From Piromyces finnis (lineage: Eukaryota; Neocallimastigomycota; Neocallimastigomycetes; Neocallimastigales; Neocallimastigaceae), in contig MCFH01000077.1 in the NCBI GenBank assembly GCA_002104945.1, forward strand, positions 124,001-188,000: 64,000 bases of DNA. Direction: 5' to 3'. Each line of letters starts with the position of its first letter. The first letter of the stretch is position 1. Positions 1 to 11,394 of this stretch are shown piece by piece. The position numbers and the translations under genes are program-made. The notes under the pieces were generated by a model. That model did no database searches. It worked only from the letters and a program-made list of their open reading frames with translations, and was not told the origin of the DNA.

Positions 1-2
1 AT

Positions 3-842
3 AAAGCTGTATCGTTTATATCTTTATACTCTATTTCAAAAGATTTGAATATTCCTCCATTGTCAGCCAAATGTGGGTTAGCTCAGGTTAGATGTTTTAA
101 CAAATGGAAAAACTCAAATTGTATTATCTCACACCTTGTCAATTACATTCCTAAATTTAGAAAATACACGTGGTGCAAATCAAGTAGGACACTTGATAAA
201 AAACTAAAGAAGCATGGAGATATTAAAGCAATTAAAAACTTTTATTGGAAAGATCTCAAAGGGAATTCAATCAAAGCGCAATATTATGATGATAATAAAT
301 TTATTGAAACTAAAGATTTTATTAAATTATGTTATGAGTACCCAGAGTTTGCCTATGGCTTCTACTGGCTATTGAAAGCAAGAAGCGGATACAAGTTGGA
401 TGCTAGAGTTGCCAAAGCTGCCAAATTTGTTGATCCAGTTTGTCCTAACTACTGTCCATGTTGCAAGTGTGGAGATCAAAGTATTAAGCATTGGTTATTA
501 GATTGTCCAACATTTAGAGATATTCGTATTAAACATTATGATTCTATAGTCCATCTATTAAATTTTTTCAGTCAACGTAATTCCAATAGTCCTATCAATA
601 ATAATGAAAATGTTAATATCAGTAGAGATAGCAATAATATTAATAGTAATAGTAACAATAGTAATAATAAAAATAACAATAGTAATAATAACAATAGTAG
701 TAATAACAATAGTAGTAATAACAATAGTAGTAATAGAAATAATAATATTAGTAATGATAGCAATAGTGAAGATAATAATTCTAATTTAGATAGTAATTTA
801 GTTAATGATAGTAATAGTTCTAATAATTATACATATTACTAA
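3..842 (+). CDS. LINE pol ORF, C-terminal part (post-RT region and zinc knuckle), partial
   Basis: The frame is open from base 3, so the true start is outside the window; the first in-frame TTG at 45 is not a start. It corresponds to the region after the reverse transcriptase. A Cys/His cluster (CPCCKCGDQSIKHWLLDC, about 435-515) matches the CCHC-like zinc knuckle near the C-terminus of many LINE pol proteins. From about 590 the protein becomes an Asn/Ser tract coded mainly by AAT and AGT. The decayed copy at 39.8 kb keeps the same order but has stop codons. The frame closes at 842; the next ORF (851-1180) resumes the conserved sequence, so a small indel after the Asn tract probably split the ORF. 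LINE identity is firm, the clade is not assigned. Confidence 0.75.
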   Translation, partial: KAVSFISLYSISKDLNIPPLSAKCGLAQVRCFNKWKNSNCIISHLVNYIPKFRKYTWCKSSRTLDKKLKKHGDIKAIKNFYWKDLKGNSIKAQYYDDNKFIETKDFIKLCYEYPEFAYGFYWLLKARSGYKLDARVAKAAKFVDPVCPNYCPCCKCGDQSIKHWLLDCPTFRDIRIKHYDSIVHLLNFFSQRNSNSPINNNENVNISRDSNNINSNSNNSNNKNNNSNNNNSSNNNSSNNNSSNRNNNISNDSNSEDNNSNLDSNLVNDSNSSNNYTYY

Positions 843-850
843 TTATACAC

Positions 851-1180
851 ATGAATATTAATGTGTATGATTATTCTAGTGTGTGCAGTAAAATATTTAA
901 ATTCCTTCTTGGGGGAAGAAATTTTAACAATATCAATTACAATTCAAGGGAATGGAAAGAGCTTTGTAAGCGTCAGATTCAATCGGGCACTAACGAAGGA
1001 ATACTATTCTTGACGATAACAACGGAACTTCTAACCAAAATAATGCTTTTTTCTATTGGCCAGCAATGGTCAATGTTCAAAAGGTTTGAAGCAATATCCA
1101 AGAGCGTCAATGATGAAGAAACAGTAAGAAAGGCCAGGAGGGCCAGCGCAACCAATGGAGATCATAATTTTGTCCCATGA
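851..1180 (+). pseudogene. Detached C-terminal end of the LINE ORF
   Basis: This 109-codon frame continues the LINE protein after the break at 842. The copy at 41.1-41.37 kb has the corresponding segment (VCNKIFKLLLG, then GQQWSMFKRFEA) after its Asn tract. The extra bases around 825-850 in this copy account for the change of frame. It has no independent start context and is unlikely to be a separate gene. Confidence 0.55.
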
Positions 1181-1489
1181 TAAAATTTTGATCTTTGACT
1201 CGGTGTCCCATTGGAAGTCAAATACAATTATTATACTTTAGTATAATAGTGGCTTTCTTACTTTAATTAAAATTACTAGGATACATTATACCCAATTTTT
1301 ATTCATTTGTGTTTATTTAAACATATTTTTTTTATTTTTATTTTTATTTTTAATTTTTTATTACATGTATTATAATTTTAATTAAATTAATAATAAAGTT
1401 TAAAATATTTGATGCCGTTAAAAAAAGAAAAAAAAAAAAAAAAGTAATAAATACTTATTAAAAAAAAAATTGATGTTAAAATAATTTCA

Positions 1490-2078
1490 AGTAATAAATG
1501 CTGGCGGAACAAAGATATTTAAATTAACAGCTTTACAGTTCATCAGGGTCTCATGTTTCATATGTAGAGGGTGTCGCGGCTTTTCTTACTAAAACAATCC
1601 ATATCATTAGTAGCTCAATGAAGCTACTTTTTGATAGGTTTAGTAAGACACCTAACGTAATCAAGAGCGCCGACGTCGTACTGATATGGCAAAGGAACAT
1701 TTCCAATGTTCCGTACACAGGGTTCAACGTTAGTATTTCCTCAAATTCGAATGAAAACCACTATGAACTCATGGGAGAGTTTAGTGGGCACCACACTATC
1801 ATACCTGATGTTACTTCTCTTTTTTATTTCATTTAATTTATTAGGTAGGGACCAATCCCACAAAGTACAAATTGTAGAGTTCATTGAACTTTTATGCAAC
1901 TTTAATATTATTTTATATTTATATTTTTATATCTTTATATATATATTATTATTATTATTTTTATTTATTATTCATTATATTAATATGTATTATCACCTAA
2001 TATTATGTAATATCTCAAACTAAATAAATAAATACAAGAAAAAAGTGTATTCTCTTCCTAGTCTAAAAAAAAAAAAGT
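1490..2078 (+). mobile_element. Unclassified poly(A) retroposon, probably 5'-truncated
   Basis: A roughly 580-bp block that is less AT-rich in its first 350 bp, ending in a 12-A tract (about 2066-2077). Near-identical short direct repeats flank it: AAGTAATAAATGCT at about 1488 and AAGTATTAAATGCT after the tail, one mismatch. Direct repeats plus a 3' A tail indicate target-primed retroposition. The 72-codon ORF inside (1618-1836) has no recognisable domain. It inserted directly downstream of the LINE tail. Confidence 0.5.
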
Positions 2079-2098
2079 ATTAAATGCTTATTAAAAAA

Positions 2099-3089
2099 TG
2101 TTAAGTTTGGGATTTGGTTATGCGGCCAGGTCAGAATGTTATTAATTATATAGTAAATATGTTTTTTAAGAAATTAAAGTTAAATATAAAACAACCCTTT
2201 AAACTTCCAAATGAAAAATTAATATTTATTCTTTAGAACAACATTTTTATAAAATTTTATTTATTTAGTAATAATAATATAAATGATAATATATTTAATA
2301 ACTATATAATTAAGATTATAACTATAATCTTTACAAAGAATTAAAATCGAATTCAATTCATTCTATTTTATATTCTTTGTTCAGATTATTAAATTGATAA
2401 AAATAAAGTATTACATGTAATATGTTAATAATATAATAAGATTGTTTGTTTGTTTGTTTGTTTTGTCATGACATAAAATAAAATAAACATATGATTAATC
2501 ATTTAAACACTTGATCCATTAACCTATTTTATAATAATTAAAATTATTTAATTTATAAATGTTAACTGTTACACCTAAATGGTTTAGTTCTATTTTTAGT
2601 AACAGTCACTATCATTAATTAAATTAATATAATTAAAATTTCTATTGATATATTTTTAATTTTCGTCAAGTCATAAGAAATGTCTATGATCCATACTTGA
2701 TATCATATTGATTTTAATTTACTTATTAAAATCTTCAAATTACCATATCTTTCTTAAATGACCAGTTAGAAGGACCGCGATTGTACCAAAATGTAGCTTC
2801 TTCCCTAAGCTTTCTAATAAAATTAGTTTTACAGCCGTAGCACTGACAGCCGTAGCGATCGTTTTTGGCGAGTTACGCCTTGTTTCGTGTTTGTTTATTT
2901 TTGGTTAAGGGTTATAGTGTATTGATATTAAATTTTTGAAATCATAACCCTTTCACTGAATCAAAATTTAAAAGGTGACTTTTAAAGGTGTTTTAAAATA
3001 ATCATTGAAATTATTTAATTATAATTATTATGTTTAATTAATTATAGATATTATCTGAATTTGTTTTAAATCCAGTTAATATCTTCACA
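2099..3089 (+). mobile_element. Solo LTR, family A (991 bp)
   Basis: Starts TGTTAAG and ends CTTCACA, flanked by a 5-bp direct repeat AAAAA. A second copy lies at 31949-32944 with its own TATTA duplication. Inside are a (GTTT)n stretch near 2445 and a less AT-rich block at 2765-2900. No gag/pol lies next to it, so it is a solo LTR left by LTR-LTR recombination. Orientation is assigned from TG...CA only. Confidence 0.75.
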
Positions 3090-3155
3090 AAAAATGTCAA
3101 AATCTCAATTCATGAAATTTGATATTTCATGAAATTTCATAATTTTGAAATTATT

Positions 3156-3423
3156 TGTGAAATAAATTTAATTAATAAATAATTTTATTAATAAGGTTAA
3201 CAAAGAGAAAAAGTTACATTGTAAGTTTACAGTTATAATAAGATGTAAGGTCATGTGACCATAGAAAATAAAATAAAATAAATAAAAAATAACTATCTCT
3301 ACAACACGTAGACATTACGTTTACAACACTTTTAATACATGTTTATGTTTTTATAAAATAGTCACGTGTGTTTATAAATATATGATATAGATAAATAAAA
3401 TTATGCGTCCATAAATGTTCACA
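3156..3423 (-). repeat. Copia 3' LTR
   Basis: 268 bp with perfect 6-bp inverted ends (TGTGAA/TTCACA). Nearly identical to 8771-9041, differing by a few substitutions and small indels (for example near 3224 and 3354). Confidence 0.92.
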
Positions 3424-3440
3424 CTCCCCCTCAAATTAGA
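3424..3440 (-). other. Polypurine tract of the Copia element
   Basis: On the minus strand TTTGAGGGGGAG directly abuts the 3' LTR start TGTGAA, the expected place for plus-strand DNA priming. Confidence 0.85.
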
Positions 3441-6400
3441 TTTTCTTTAAGAATATCTTATTTGTATATTCAAACATTCTTGGACCAGGTAGGTCTTTAG
3501 TTAAAGGGTCAGCTAGCATTTCTTTAGTGTTTATATATTCTATTTTTATATTGTTCTTTTCTATGTTGTCAATAATAAAATGGTAGTGTATATTTATGTG
3601 TTTTAACTTTGTGTTTATTTCACCGTTTTCTATTATTTTCTTACTTGTCTTGTTGTCGGTGAATAGAGTTATATTTTTATTGTAGTTAAAAATTTCATCT
3701 ACCATATTTTTAAGCCATAGGATCTTCTTCGTATTCATTGACGTACTGATATACTCAGCCTCAGCAGTAGACGTAGCCACACATGTTTGTTTCTTTGACA
3801 ACCAGCATATTGGGCTGTTTCCCATTAAGATTATCCCTCCAGAGGTAGATTTAAAGTCTTCTGCGCCCCCGTAGTCCGAATCAGTGTATCCTTGGATTTT
3901 CCCTTCACCACTGTATTCGATTTTGTAATGTTTTGTTGTGGATAAGTATCTGAAAATGTTTACAATTGTATTCCAGTCAGATACTGTTGGGTTTTCGGAT
4001 TTTCTTGCAGCTTTATTAACGGCGAAAGCAATATCCGGTCTAGTACTTTTTGATAAGTATATTAATGTACCTATTGCACTTTTATATTTAGTCCTATCAA
4101 AAGGATTATTATTTGAGGTGCTCTTGTCAACTGTTGTACATGGCGTATTTCATCTACGTACGTTTTCCATATGAAATCTTTGTAATACATTATTAATGTA
4201 ATTCTCTTGAGAAATAATGTATTTGGAACCTTTCTTCTCAATCTTTATTCCTAGAATATAATTAATGGGACCGCTATTTGATATTTTAAATTTACTTTTA
4301 ATTTTGCTTATTACTCTCTCTATTGTATTTGTTTTTCCAACTATAACCATGTCGTCTACATATAGACCAATTATACATTTTACGTATTTGTTTTCTTTTA
4401 ACGTATATATACATGGTTCGGATTTTAATGGTTTAAAGTTATTATTTTTCAGGAATTTATCTATTGTTTTATTCCATTGTCTTCCTGATTGTTTTAAACC
4501 ATAAAGAGCTTTATTCAGCTTCCAGTATCCTCCCCCAAAGTTGCTATCTCCAAGCGGAATAGTGGTGTAAATATCCGTATCTAATGGAGCATTGAGGTAG
4601 GCAGCTTTAATATCAAGCTGAAATATATCCCACTTAAATTTTGCAGCAATAGCAATAATAAATTTTAGACTGTCAATATTTAAGGTTGGAGAATAGGTTA
4701 AGTCAAAATCGATTCCTTGTTTTTGACGGAAACCTCTAGCTACAAATCTAGCTTTAAAACGTACAATTTTATTATTGCTGTCCCTTTTAACAGCAAAAAC
4801 CCATTTGGTAGATATAATATTTTTGTTTTTTGGGATATTTTTAACCAGGGACATAATTTTATTAGAATATAAATTATTCAATTCATCTTGAATGGCTGCT
4901 ATATATTTGTTCCTGTGCTTCTTAGGGGTACTGGAATTATTTAGAGAGGTAGGACTGCAAGGCCTTTTTCTTTCAGGATGGGAGGAATCATCAGAATTAT
5001 CGGCCATGATATCATCCATGATATCATTTTTATCTTCCAAGTTTGAATCAGGATCATCCATAGATTTATTGTCGTCCGGGATAAAAGAATGAGTGTCACG
5101 TGCAATATCAAGAGAATCAGAAATTTTTGAATTTAAATTTATGTTATCATTAATATCCATAGTATCTGAGTTGGTAGAATTATCCTGTGTAACATTAGAA
5201 TTTATGCTAGAATTATGACGTGGATTATTTGATTTATCATCCAATAGAATGTTTTCATTTTTATTTTGAGTTTTTGAGTCAATTTTTGAAAAATTTTTAT
5301 TAATAAAAACTTTTTCACGATGATCAGAAATTGAATATTTAGTAGTATTTTCGCCATTAATTTTGGTATTAGAAATATCTTCAGTGGTGAATTCATCAGT
5401 TGAAGAATTATTATAATGATCGGGATTTTCAATAATTTTATTTTTGTTTTCATCAGCAGGAGTTTTACCAGAACAAACGTTATCGGAACCAGGAGTTTCA
5501 GGAAATTGGTATTTATTATTTTTATTGATATTATTTGAAATTTTACAATTTTTCTTTTTGAAATTGCAATTGTCATTTGCAATTTCTTCTAAAACTTTTA
5601 AAATGTCATTTGTAAATTTAATTTTGTCAAATTTCGAATTTGAATTATTATTTTTGTTTTGAGTGTCTTCATTCATGTATAAAGAATTTGTTTTAGAATT
5701 GTTCATTAAATTACTTTTTGAGCTTTCCATAGTTTGAGAAATAATATTAGTCCTTTTGTTATTTTCTTCCTCTTTCCTTTCAGTTCTTTCGTTGTAAGTT
5801 AAATTTTTATCAACCAGGTCCTCGTCCATAGTACTCATATTGTCTTCATTTACCATTTTTTCTTCTATTTCTTCTTCTCCATTGTTTTTAAAGTGGAAAT
5901 CCTTCTTCTTGGAGGTAGTCCTTTCTGTATTATTGTTTTGTTTATTTTTATTTGAATTTGTATCCGTAGTGTTGTTGTTCTTGCTGTCAACAACTTTCTC
6001 TTTTACACCTTCCGTGTTATTGTTGTTCTTCGATGAGTCTGAGGATATCATACTGTCGTAATTATTAATATTATATGAATCATTGAAAGAGAAATACGGA
6101 TCGTTTATATTTTTCTTTTTATAGGTGTATTGTGCCGGCTTATCTTCGCAGCATTCTATTTCCCTAGAATAGTGAATTTTAAGTTTACCACCACATATCT
6201 CCATGACGATATATGAGTGATGTGTTTCACTGAACCCAAGAAAAATTCCTTCCTTTGAGTTTGGCGCAAATTTTGACCTTTTAAGAGAATAGTCCTTAAA
6301 GTAGCATATGCATCCAAATACCTTTAGATATTTTAGATCTGCTTCCTCGTTGGTAAATACTTCGTCAGGGATTAAATTATTGTTTCCTTGGTGTGGTATT

Positions 6401-8676
6401 TTGTTGTAAATATAACAAGAATATTTTACAGCAAAACTCCAAAAGTCTTCAGATAATTTAGCCCAATATAAAAGTGTTTTAGCAGAATTTTGAATAGTCT
6501 GATTTATTCTTTCTGCTTTACCATTTAATTCATGTACGTAAGGAGGTGAGTTTATCTTAGATATACCGTTTTCCTTACAATATTTTATAACTTTACTACT
6601 GTTATATTCTTTTGCACCATCTGTCTTGAACGTTTTGACTTTATATTTGTCAAAAGTGTTATTGACATTCTTTAGGAATTCAATAATGATGTCAGGTGCT
6701 TCAGATCTTGACTTGAGAGTGTAAATCCAAAGTTTTCTTGAATATTCATCTAGCATAGTCATAAAATATTTCTTATTGTTTACGGATGAATTAAACGGGC
6801 CTGAAATATCGGAGTGAATAGTCTCTAGAACTCTTCCGGCTTTAGGTACGGTTTTGTTGTGGGGAGACTTCTTCATTTTTGATATTTTGCAGTCTAGGCA
6901 AGGCGTTACTTTAATTTTATGTTGATTTAGATATTTCTTCAGATCCTTCTGGTAGAAATGGCCTAATCTCTTATGCCATATATCTAAATCATCTTCAAAA
7001 TTTGCAATAAATGGTTCGTTTTTCTTTTTATTAATATTTATGAGTTTAATTTTGAATTGGTTTAATTCATTTGAGTATGTTTGCATTACATTTTTATTTT
7101 CAGAGTCCTTGAAAATAAGTCTGACTTTCCCGTCGTCAGTAATATCTATAATGCTTCTTAAACCAACTTTAGCAAGTCCTACACCACTAATTAAATTCTT
7201 GCTAACTTTATCTGAATACAAAACTTTTTCTAACTTGTAAGTTTTGTCTTTTATCTTAAACTCATATGAACCATAACCACTAAATTCACAGGTAGTTCCA
7301 TTTGCACATCTGAGTTGGATGTGTTCTTCTGTGATGTTCTGCAGAATGTCCTTATTATTAATGATATGTTCAGCGGCACCAGTATCATAGAACCATTCGT
7401 CGTATTTATTTTCTCCATACACATAATCTATATTCTTTGCATTAGGAGATTCTTCTTTTGTAGCTTCATCTTTTTCAATAAGGTAGATACTTCTTTCCGT
7501 TAAAGGCCTGATATCTTCAAATTCTACGTTAATGCCGTAACTTTCGTTGTCGTCGTAGTTTTCGACGAAATCTACTTCTTGTTCGAATTTCTTTTGTTGT
7601 TTTTTCTTGTGAACTTGCCTCCCTTGTTGTGAATTTCTTTTAGATTTGTTTTGGTTATAGGCCTTATTATTACTGTTTCTTCTTTGTTCTCTTTCCATTT
7701 TGGCCTTTTGATTATATTCACACATTTCGGTGGAGTGACCATATTCACAGCAGATATGACAGTAGGTACGGTGGCTTCTATTTATGTTTCTTCTGTTACC
7801 GTAACTTTTATTCTTTGTTGATTTGTTTTCTCTACTAACAAAATCAACATCCATTGGATCATCAACTTCGTCATCTTCATCTTGGTCATTGTTGATCCAA
7901 TCCTCGAAGTAGGATTTGGCATTGATGTAACTTTTGACCTTCTCGTAGAGTTGATCAGAAGTTTCGTCTAAAGTTACATTCAATTGGTTCTTGACACTTC
8001 GTGGAAGGGAATTGTACATATATTCCAATTTTTCCCTTTCACTTAAGGACATTCTTTGTTCAGACATCTCAAGGAAGATTTTCCTGACATTATCAATGGT
8101 TTTACTGACTTTGCTCACATCTTCAGTATGTAATTTTCTTAACTTTTTTAGCCAGTATTCGATGTCTGCATTAGCGTTACCGTATTTTGTATTCAACTTC
8201 TTGAATACTTGGTAACAGCTAGTATTATGACCAATCTCTCTGAGGATCTTCTCATCCACATTTTGAATGATCATAAGGTGTGCATCAGCATTAAGACTTT
8301 CAGCTGCTGATACTATCTCGGCCTTATAAATTGGCGAGTTTGCCAATTTATTGGCGGCTACAACATTAATGTTATTAATGTTGCTGCTTGGGTTTGCGTC
8401 CTCCCCCATAGCTTTAGTGAAGGTTTTGTAAACGGACGCGAGTAAGTTATTAGTACGGTAGTTAGCAATAATTTTTACAATAGCCATAGTGTAAACATCT
8501 TTAAGATTAAAGTCTATCTTAAAGCTGTCGTCTTTGATGGTTCCAACAATGTCATAATCAAGATAGCTAGTTAGACCCTGTCTAGAAGCAGCTGACTTGA
8601 TTAAAAGACTCCAAGTGTCAAAGTTGGATTTTCCATGAAGACGTTGATTATTGGCTAAAATTAATTTCTGGGACAT
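3436..8676 (-). pseudogene. Copia Gag-Pol polyprotein, interrupted by one TGA
   Basis: The frame runs from ATG at 8676 to 3436 (about 1747 codons) with a single in-frame TGA at 4150-4152. Upstream of it (1508 residues): Gag; CCHC zinc knuckle near residue 303 (CHICCEYGHSTEMC); protease near 427 (DTGAAEH); integrase zinc-binding start near 568 (HKRLGH) and catalytic core about 615-725; a long Asn/Ser/Asp/Lys-rich linker about 860-1250; RT from about 1260 with YVDDM near 1445. After the TGA the same frame continues through the end of RT into RNase H, with the Copia signature TCVATSTAEAEYI near 3770. The linker is unusually long, as in other proteins of this genome. Either a nonsense mutation in one copy or a sequencing error; readthrough is possible but unsupported. 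Confidence 0.9.
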
Positions 8677-8739
8677 ACTAAAATTTTAAACACACAAAAA
8701 TTTTTGCTTTAAATTTTTCTTAAGAAATTTTATTATTGA

Positions 8740-8770
8740 TTAGAGTTTGAGACTCTTAATCTGTTTAATC
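8740..8770 (-). other. Primer-binding region of the Copia element (tRNA-Lys(CUU) anticodon-arm complement)
   Basis: After the 5' LTR end the minus strand reads GATTAAACA, then GATTAAGAGTCTCAA. The latter is the reverse complement of GAGACTCTTAATC, the usual anticodon arm of eukaryotic tRNA-Lys(CUU). Priming from an internal 5'-half tRNA is known for Drosophila copia and yeast Ty5 (both tRNA-iMet). The same 15-mer directly follows the LTR of the element at 27114. Confidence 0.6.
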
Positions 8771-9041
8771 TGTGAAATAAATTTAATTAATAAATAATTT
8801 TATTAATAAGGTTAACAAAGAGAAAAAGTTACATTGTAAATATTACAGTTATATAATGAGATGTAAGGTCATGTGACCATAGAAAATAAAATAAAATAAA
8901 TAAAAAATAACTATCTCTACAACACGTAGACATTACGTTTACAACACTTTTAATACATGTTTATGTTTTTATAAATTAGTCACGTGTGTTTATAAATATA
9001 TGATATAGATAAATAAAATTATGTGTCCATAAATGTTCACA
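8771..9041 (-). repeat. Copia 5' LTR
   Basis: 271 bp, TGTGAA...TTCACA, near-identical to 3156-3423. Followed by TTATT, the target duplication. Confidence 0.92.
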
Positions 9042-9046
9042 TTATT

Positions 9047-9959
9047 AATTAAATTAATTAAAATATTAATTTAATAATATTTTACTAATAATAGTTTATT
9101 TAATATAAATATTAATTGGGAAGCTATTTATTATCCGGAGATAAATAGTGTAACAATTAATTAATATTAAACAAACCAATTAGTAAAATAAGATTCATTT
9201 AAACAATTATTAATATTATTTTTAACAACTTATTAATATCAATATTTAAAGAAAATTATATTTTTATATTATTATATTATTATATTTTATTAATATTTAT
9301 ATTTATATTATTATACATGTATAACTTAAAAATATTATTATTATTATACTTTATTAATATCAATATTATATTATTGTTTAAATTGTAAAAAGATTATTTA
9401 AAAAAAATCCTCATTAAATATAATTTATAATTTATTAAAAATATCTATATATTTATATATGAATTTCATAATTTAATAAATAAAGAAAAAAAAAACATTA
9501 ACTTTAAAATATAACCTATTTTATATTTTATTACATAGAATATATTTACTATAAATTTATAATATAATAATTTATATATTATAAATTACCTATTTTTTAA
9601 CTTAATACTATATTAAAGAATTATTTAATTGTAAATACTTTTAATAAATTAATTAATTAATTAATTAATTATAAATTAGCAATATGTTAATTGTAATATG
9701 CTTTGTTTTTAAAATTTAATTCAAAGTTTGATATAAAATATATAAAATGATAAATAAAATTTTCTTTTAATATTGTATTATAAATCCTTTCCATTATTTC
9801 ATAAATTGATTTAAATTTTAACTATATTTATATAATATTAATAAATACAATACAATATAATATAATATTAATAAATACAATATAATATTAATAAATATAA
9901 TATAATATAATATAATATAATATAATATAATAAAATAGGATAGAATATTAAATAATAGT
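9047..9959. other. AT-rich spacer with short tandem repeats
   Basis: Almost only A and T; no credible ORF. Includes ATTA-type tracts near 9645-9672. From about 9838 an AATATTAATAAATACAAT-like repeat runs into a (TATAA)n array (about 9895-9932) that ends about 28 bp before the next ATG and could supply TATA-like promoter sequence. Confidence 0.6.
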
Positions 9960-10799
9960 ATGGATAATTCAACATCTTCGGAACAACTTACGAAATTAGT
10001 TAAGTCGAATAATGAATCGAGTAATCCTCGTTTGGATTATTACAAAAGGGTTTTAGCGTCATGTTATTCAGACATTGTATTTCAAACTATGGTTAATACC
10101 ATAAATTTTAAAGAAGTTGTCCCCTTACCTAAAAATAATAAAATGTACAGATTTGTTGTTAAATGCTATAATAACTGTAGTAATGTGGTTATCGGCGCTG
10201 TAAATGACACCTCAGATTTATCTTTATCGGATTTACCTGCTTTATCCATTCCAATGTCACATTATCACCTTAATAAAAATAACTATATTCAAGACAATTT
10301 CTTCCATAAAATATCTAACAATGAAACTGCCTCAACCAATAAATTTATTGAACATGTTCGATTAGTTGATGAAAGAATAAAATATTTAATTTCAAACTAT
10401 ATAAAGAATATGGATATGACTTCACCTATCTCAAACTTACTTACTAAAAATAAGGTAACTTACACTCAAAATTGGACGTACACTGGGATAATTAATAAAA
10501 GTAAAGATGCTGAATATATTAATTTCCGTTATTTCAAGGATCCAATTAAAGAAAAGTTCAAAATAGGAACTAATGTGTATTGCGGTGATGTTTATTCAAA
10601 AGAAGTTGCTGATCTTCTTTCCAAAGACACTTTTTGCTATATTCATGGTAATATTTATCCTATTATTAAAGTTTGTTATGTGTTAGTTAATGAACGAATG
10701 ATTAATGGGGTACCAATGGTAAATTTTACTTGCAAAGCTTATTTTGTTGATATTAATATTTCGTCTAATTCTCTTCGTAGTAGTACTGAAAGATTATAA
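9960..10799 (+). CDS. Hypothetical protein, 279 aa, in the virus-like island
   Basis: Intact frame from ATG 9960 to TAA 10799, immediately after a (TATAA)n tract. I do not recognise the family. The protein has an Asn/Ser-rich start, a polar middle helix (about 128-150, FIEHVRLVDERIKYLIS), and a C-terminal half rich in alternating hydrophobic/polar residues (about 165-270) suggesting a beta-rich domain. There is no signal peptide, membrane segment or zinc motif, so a soluble intracellular protein is likely. It lies divergent from the minus-strand ORF/helicase pair. Association with the helicase suggests a viral or plasmid origin, possibly a nucleic-acid-binding role; that is inference from position only. 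Codon use is as AT-rich as its neighbours. Confidence 0.7.
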   Translation: MDNSTSSEQLTKLVKSNNESSNPRLDYYKRVLASCYSDIVFQTMVNTINFKEVVPLPKNNKMYRFVVKCYNNCSNVVIGAVNDTSDLSLSDLPALSIPMSHYHLNKNNYIQDNFFHKISNNETASTNKFIEHVRLVDERIKYLISNYIKNMDMTSPISNLLTKNKVTYTQNWTYTGIINKSKDAEYINFRYFKDPIKEKFKIGTNVYCGDVYSKEVADLLSKDTFCYIHGNIYPIIKVCYVLVNERMINGVPMVNFTCKAYFVDINISSNSLRSSTERL

Positions 10800-11394
10800 A
10801 GAAGAATATGATTTGTAATGTTTTAGATTTTTGTTTAAATTATAAATTGTTATATTTACATAATTCTATATACAAATATTAAAAATATTTTAGTAGATAA
10901 GCAATTTTAGTATTGCGAAATAATTAAAATTTATTAAATATGAATATTTTATTTTTTTTAAAAATTTATTTATAATTCACACACACATATATATATATAT
11001 ACATTATATTTAATATTTTCTTTCTTTTTTTTTTTTCAAAAAAAAAGAATGAAGTAATAATGAAAATAAAATATTAAAATATTAAAAATATAAAAATAAT
11101 AAATTAATTATATTTTAGAAAGAATTTATGTAAAATCTTCTATTTCTTTCTATTCCTATATATATAAATAACTAAATAAATAATAATATAAATAAGAATT
11201 ATAAGTATTATTTTGCTAAATTTGTAATAATTTAGTAAACTTGTTAATTTTTTTTACCAATTAATAATTAAAGATAATAAAAAAAGGTTTATTTATTTAT
11301 TTTTTAATTTTTTAAAAAAATATTTAGTCTAAACAATAAAAGAAAAGTAAAGTTTTAATTATATTTTTAAATATATTTTAAATTATATTTTAAA
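10800..11394. other. AT-rich spacer between convergent ORFs
   Basis: No ORF. Contains a short (AC/AT)n run near 10978-11005 and a T-run/A-run pair near 11025-11048 that could form a hairpin. Nothing else recognised. Confidence 0.5.

Larger units (their letters stand above)
1..1440 (+). mobile_element. LINE (non-LTR retrotransposon), 3' end, cut by the window start
   Basis: The 3' portion of a non-LTR retrotransposon: end of the pol ORF, a 3' UTR and an A-rich tail (about 1419-1443). A second, more decayed copy lies at 39848-41640, and a short 3' fragment on the minus strand at 15822-16169. All share the 3' UTR around 1100-1400, including the segment before the T-rich stretch near 1326. The 5' part lies outside the window. 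The left boundary is unknown; the right boundary is the tail followed by AGTAATAAATACTT. Confidence 0.8.
3156..9041 (-). mobile_element. Copia-type LTR retrotransposon, full length
   Basis: LTRs lie at 3156-3423 and 8771-9041, both TGTGAA...TTCACA. The 5-bp target duplication TTATT is at 3151-3155 and 9042-9046. Order on the minus strand is 5' LTR, PBS, one gag-pol frame (gag, protease, integrase, RT, RNase H), polypurine tract, 3' LTR. Integrase before RT is diagnostic of Ty1/copia. The LTRs differ at only a handful of positions, so insertion is fairly recent. One in-frame TGA in RT is the only coding lesion seen. Confidence 0.93.

Noticed and set aside
572-789. Leu/Ile-only ORFs opposite and beside the LINE Asn tract
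   Set aside because: They are frame shadows of the AAT-type repeat with no start context.
1618-1836. 72-codon ORF as a gene
   Set aside because: Lies inside a truncated poly(A) retroposon and resembles nothing recognised.
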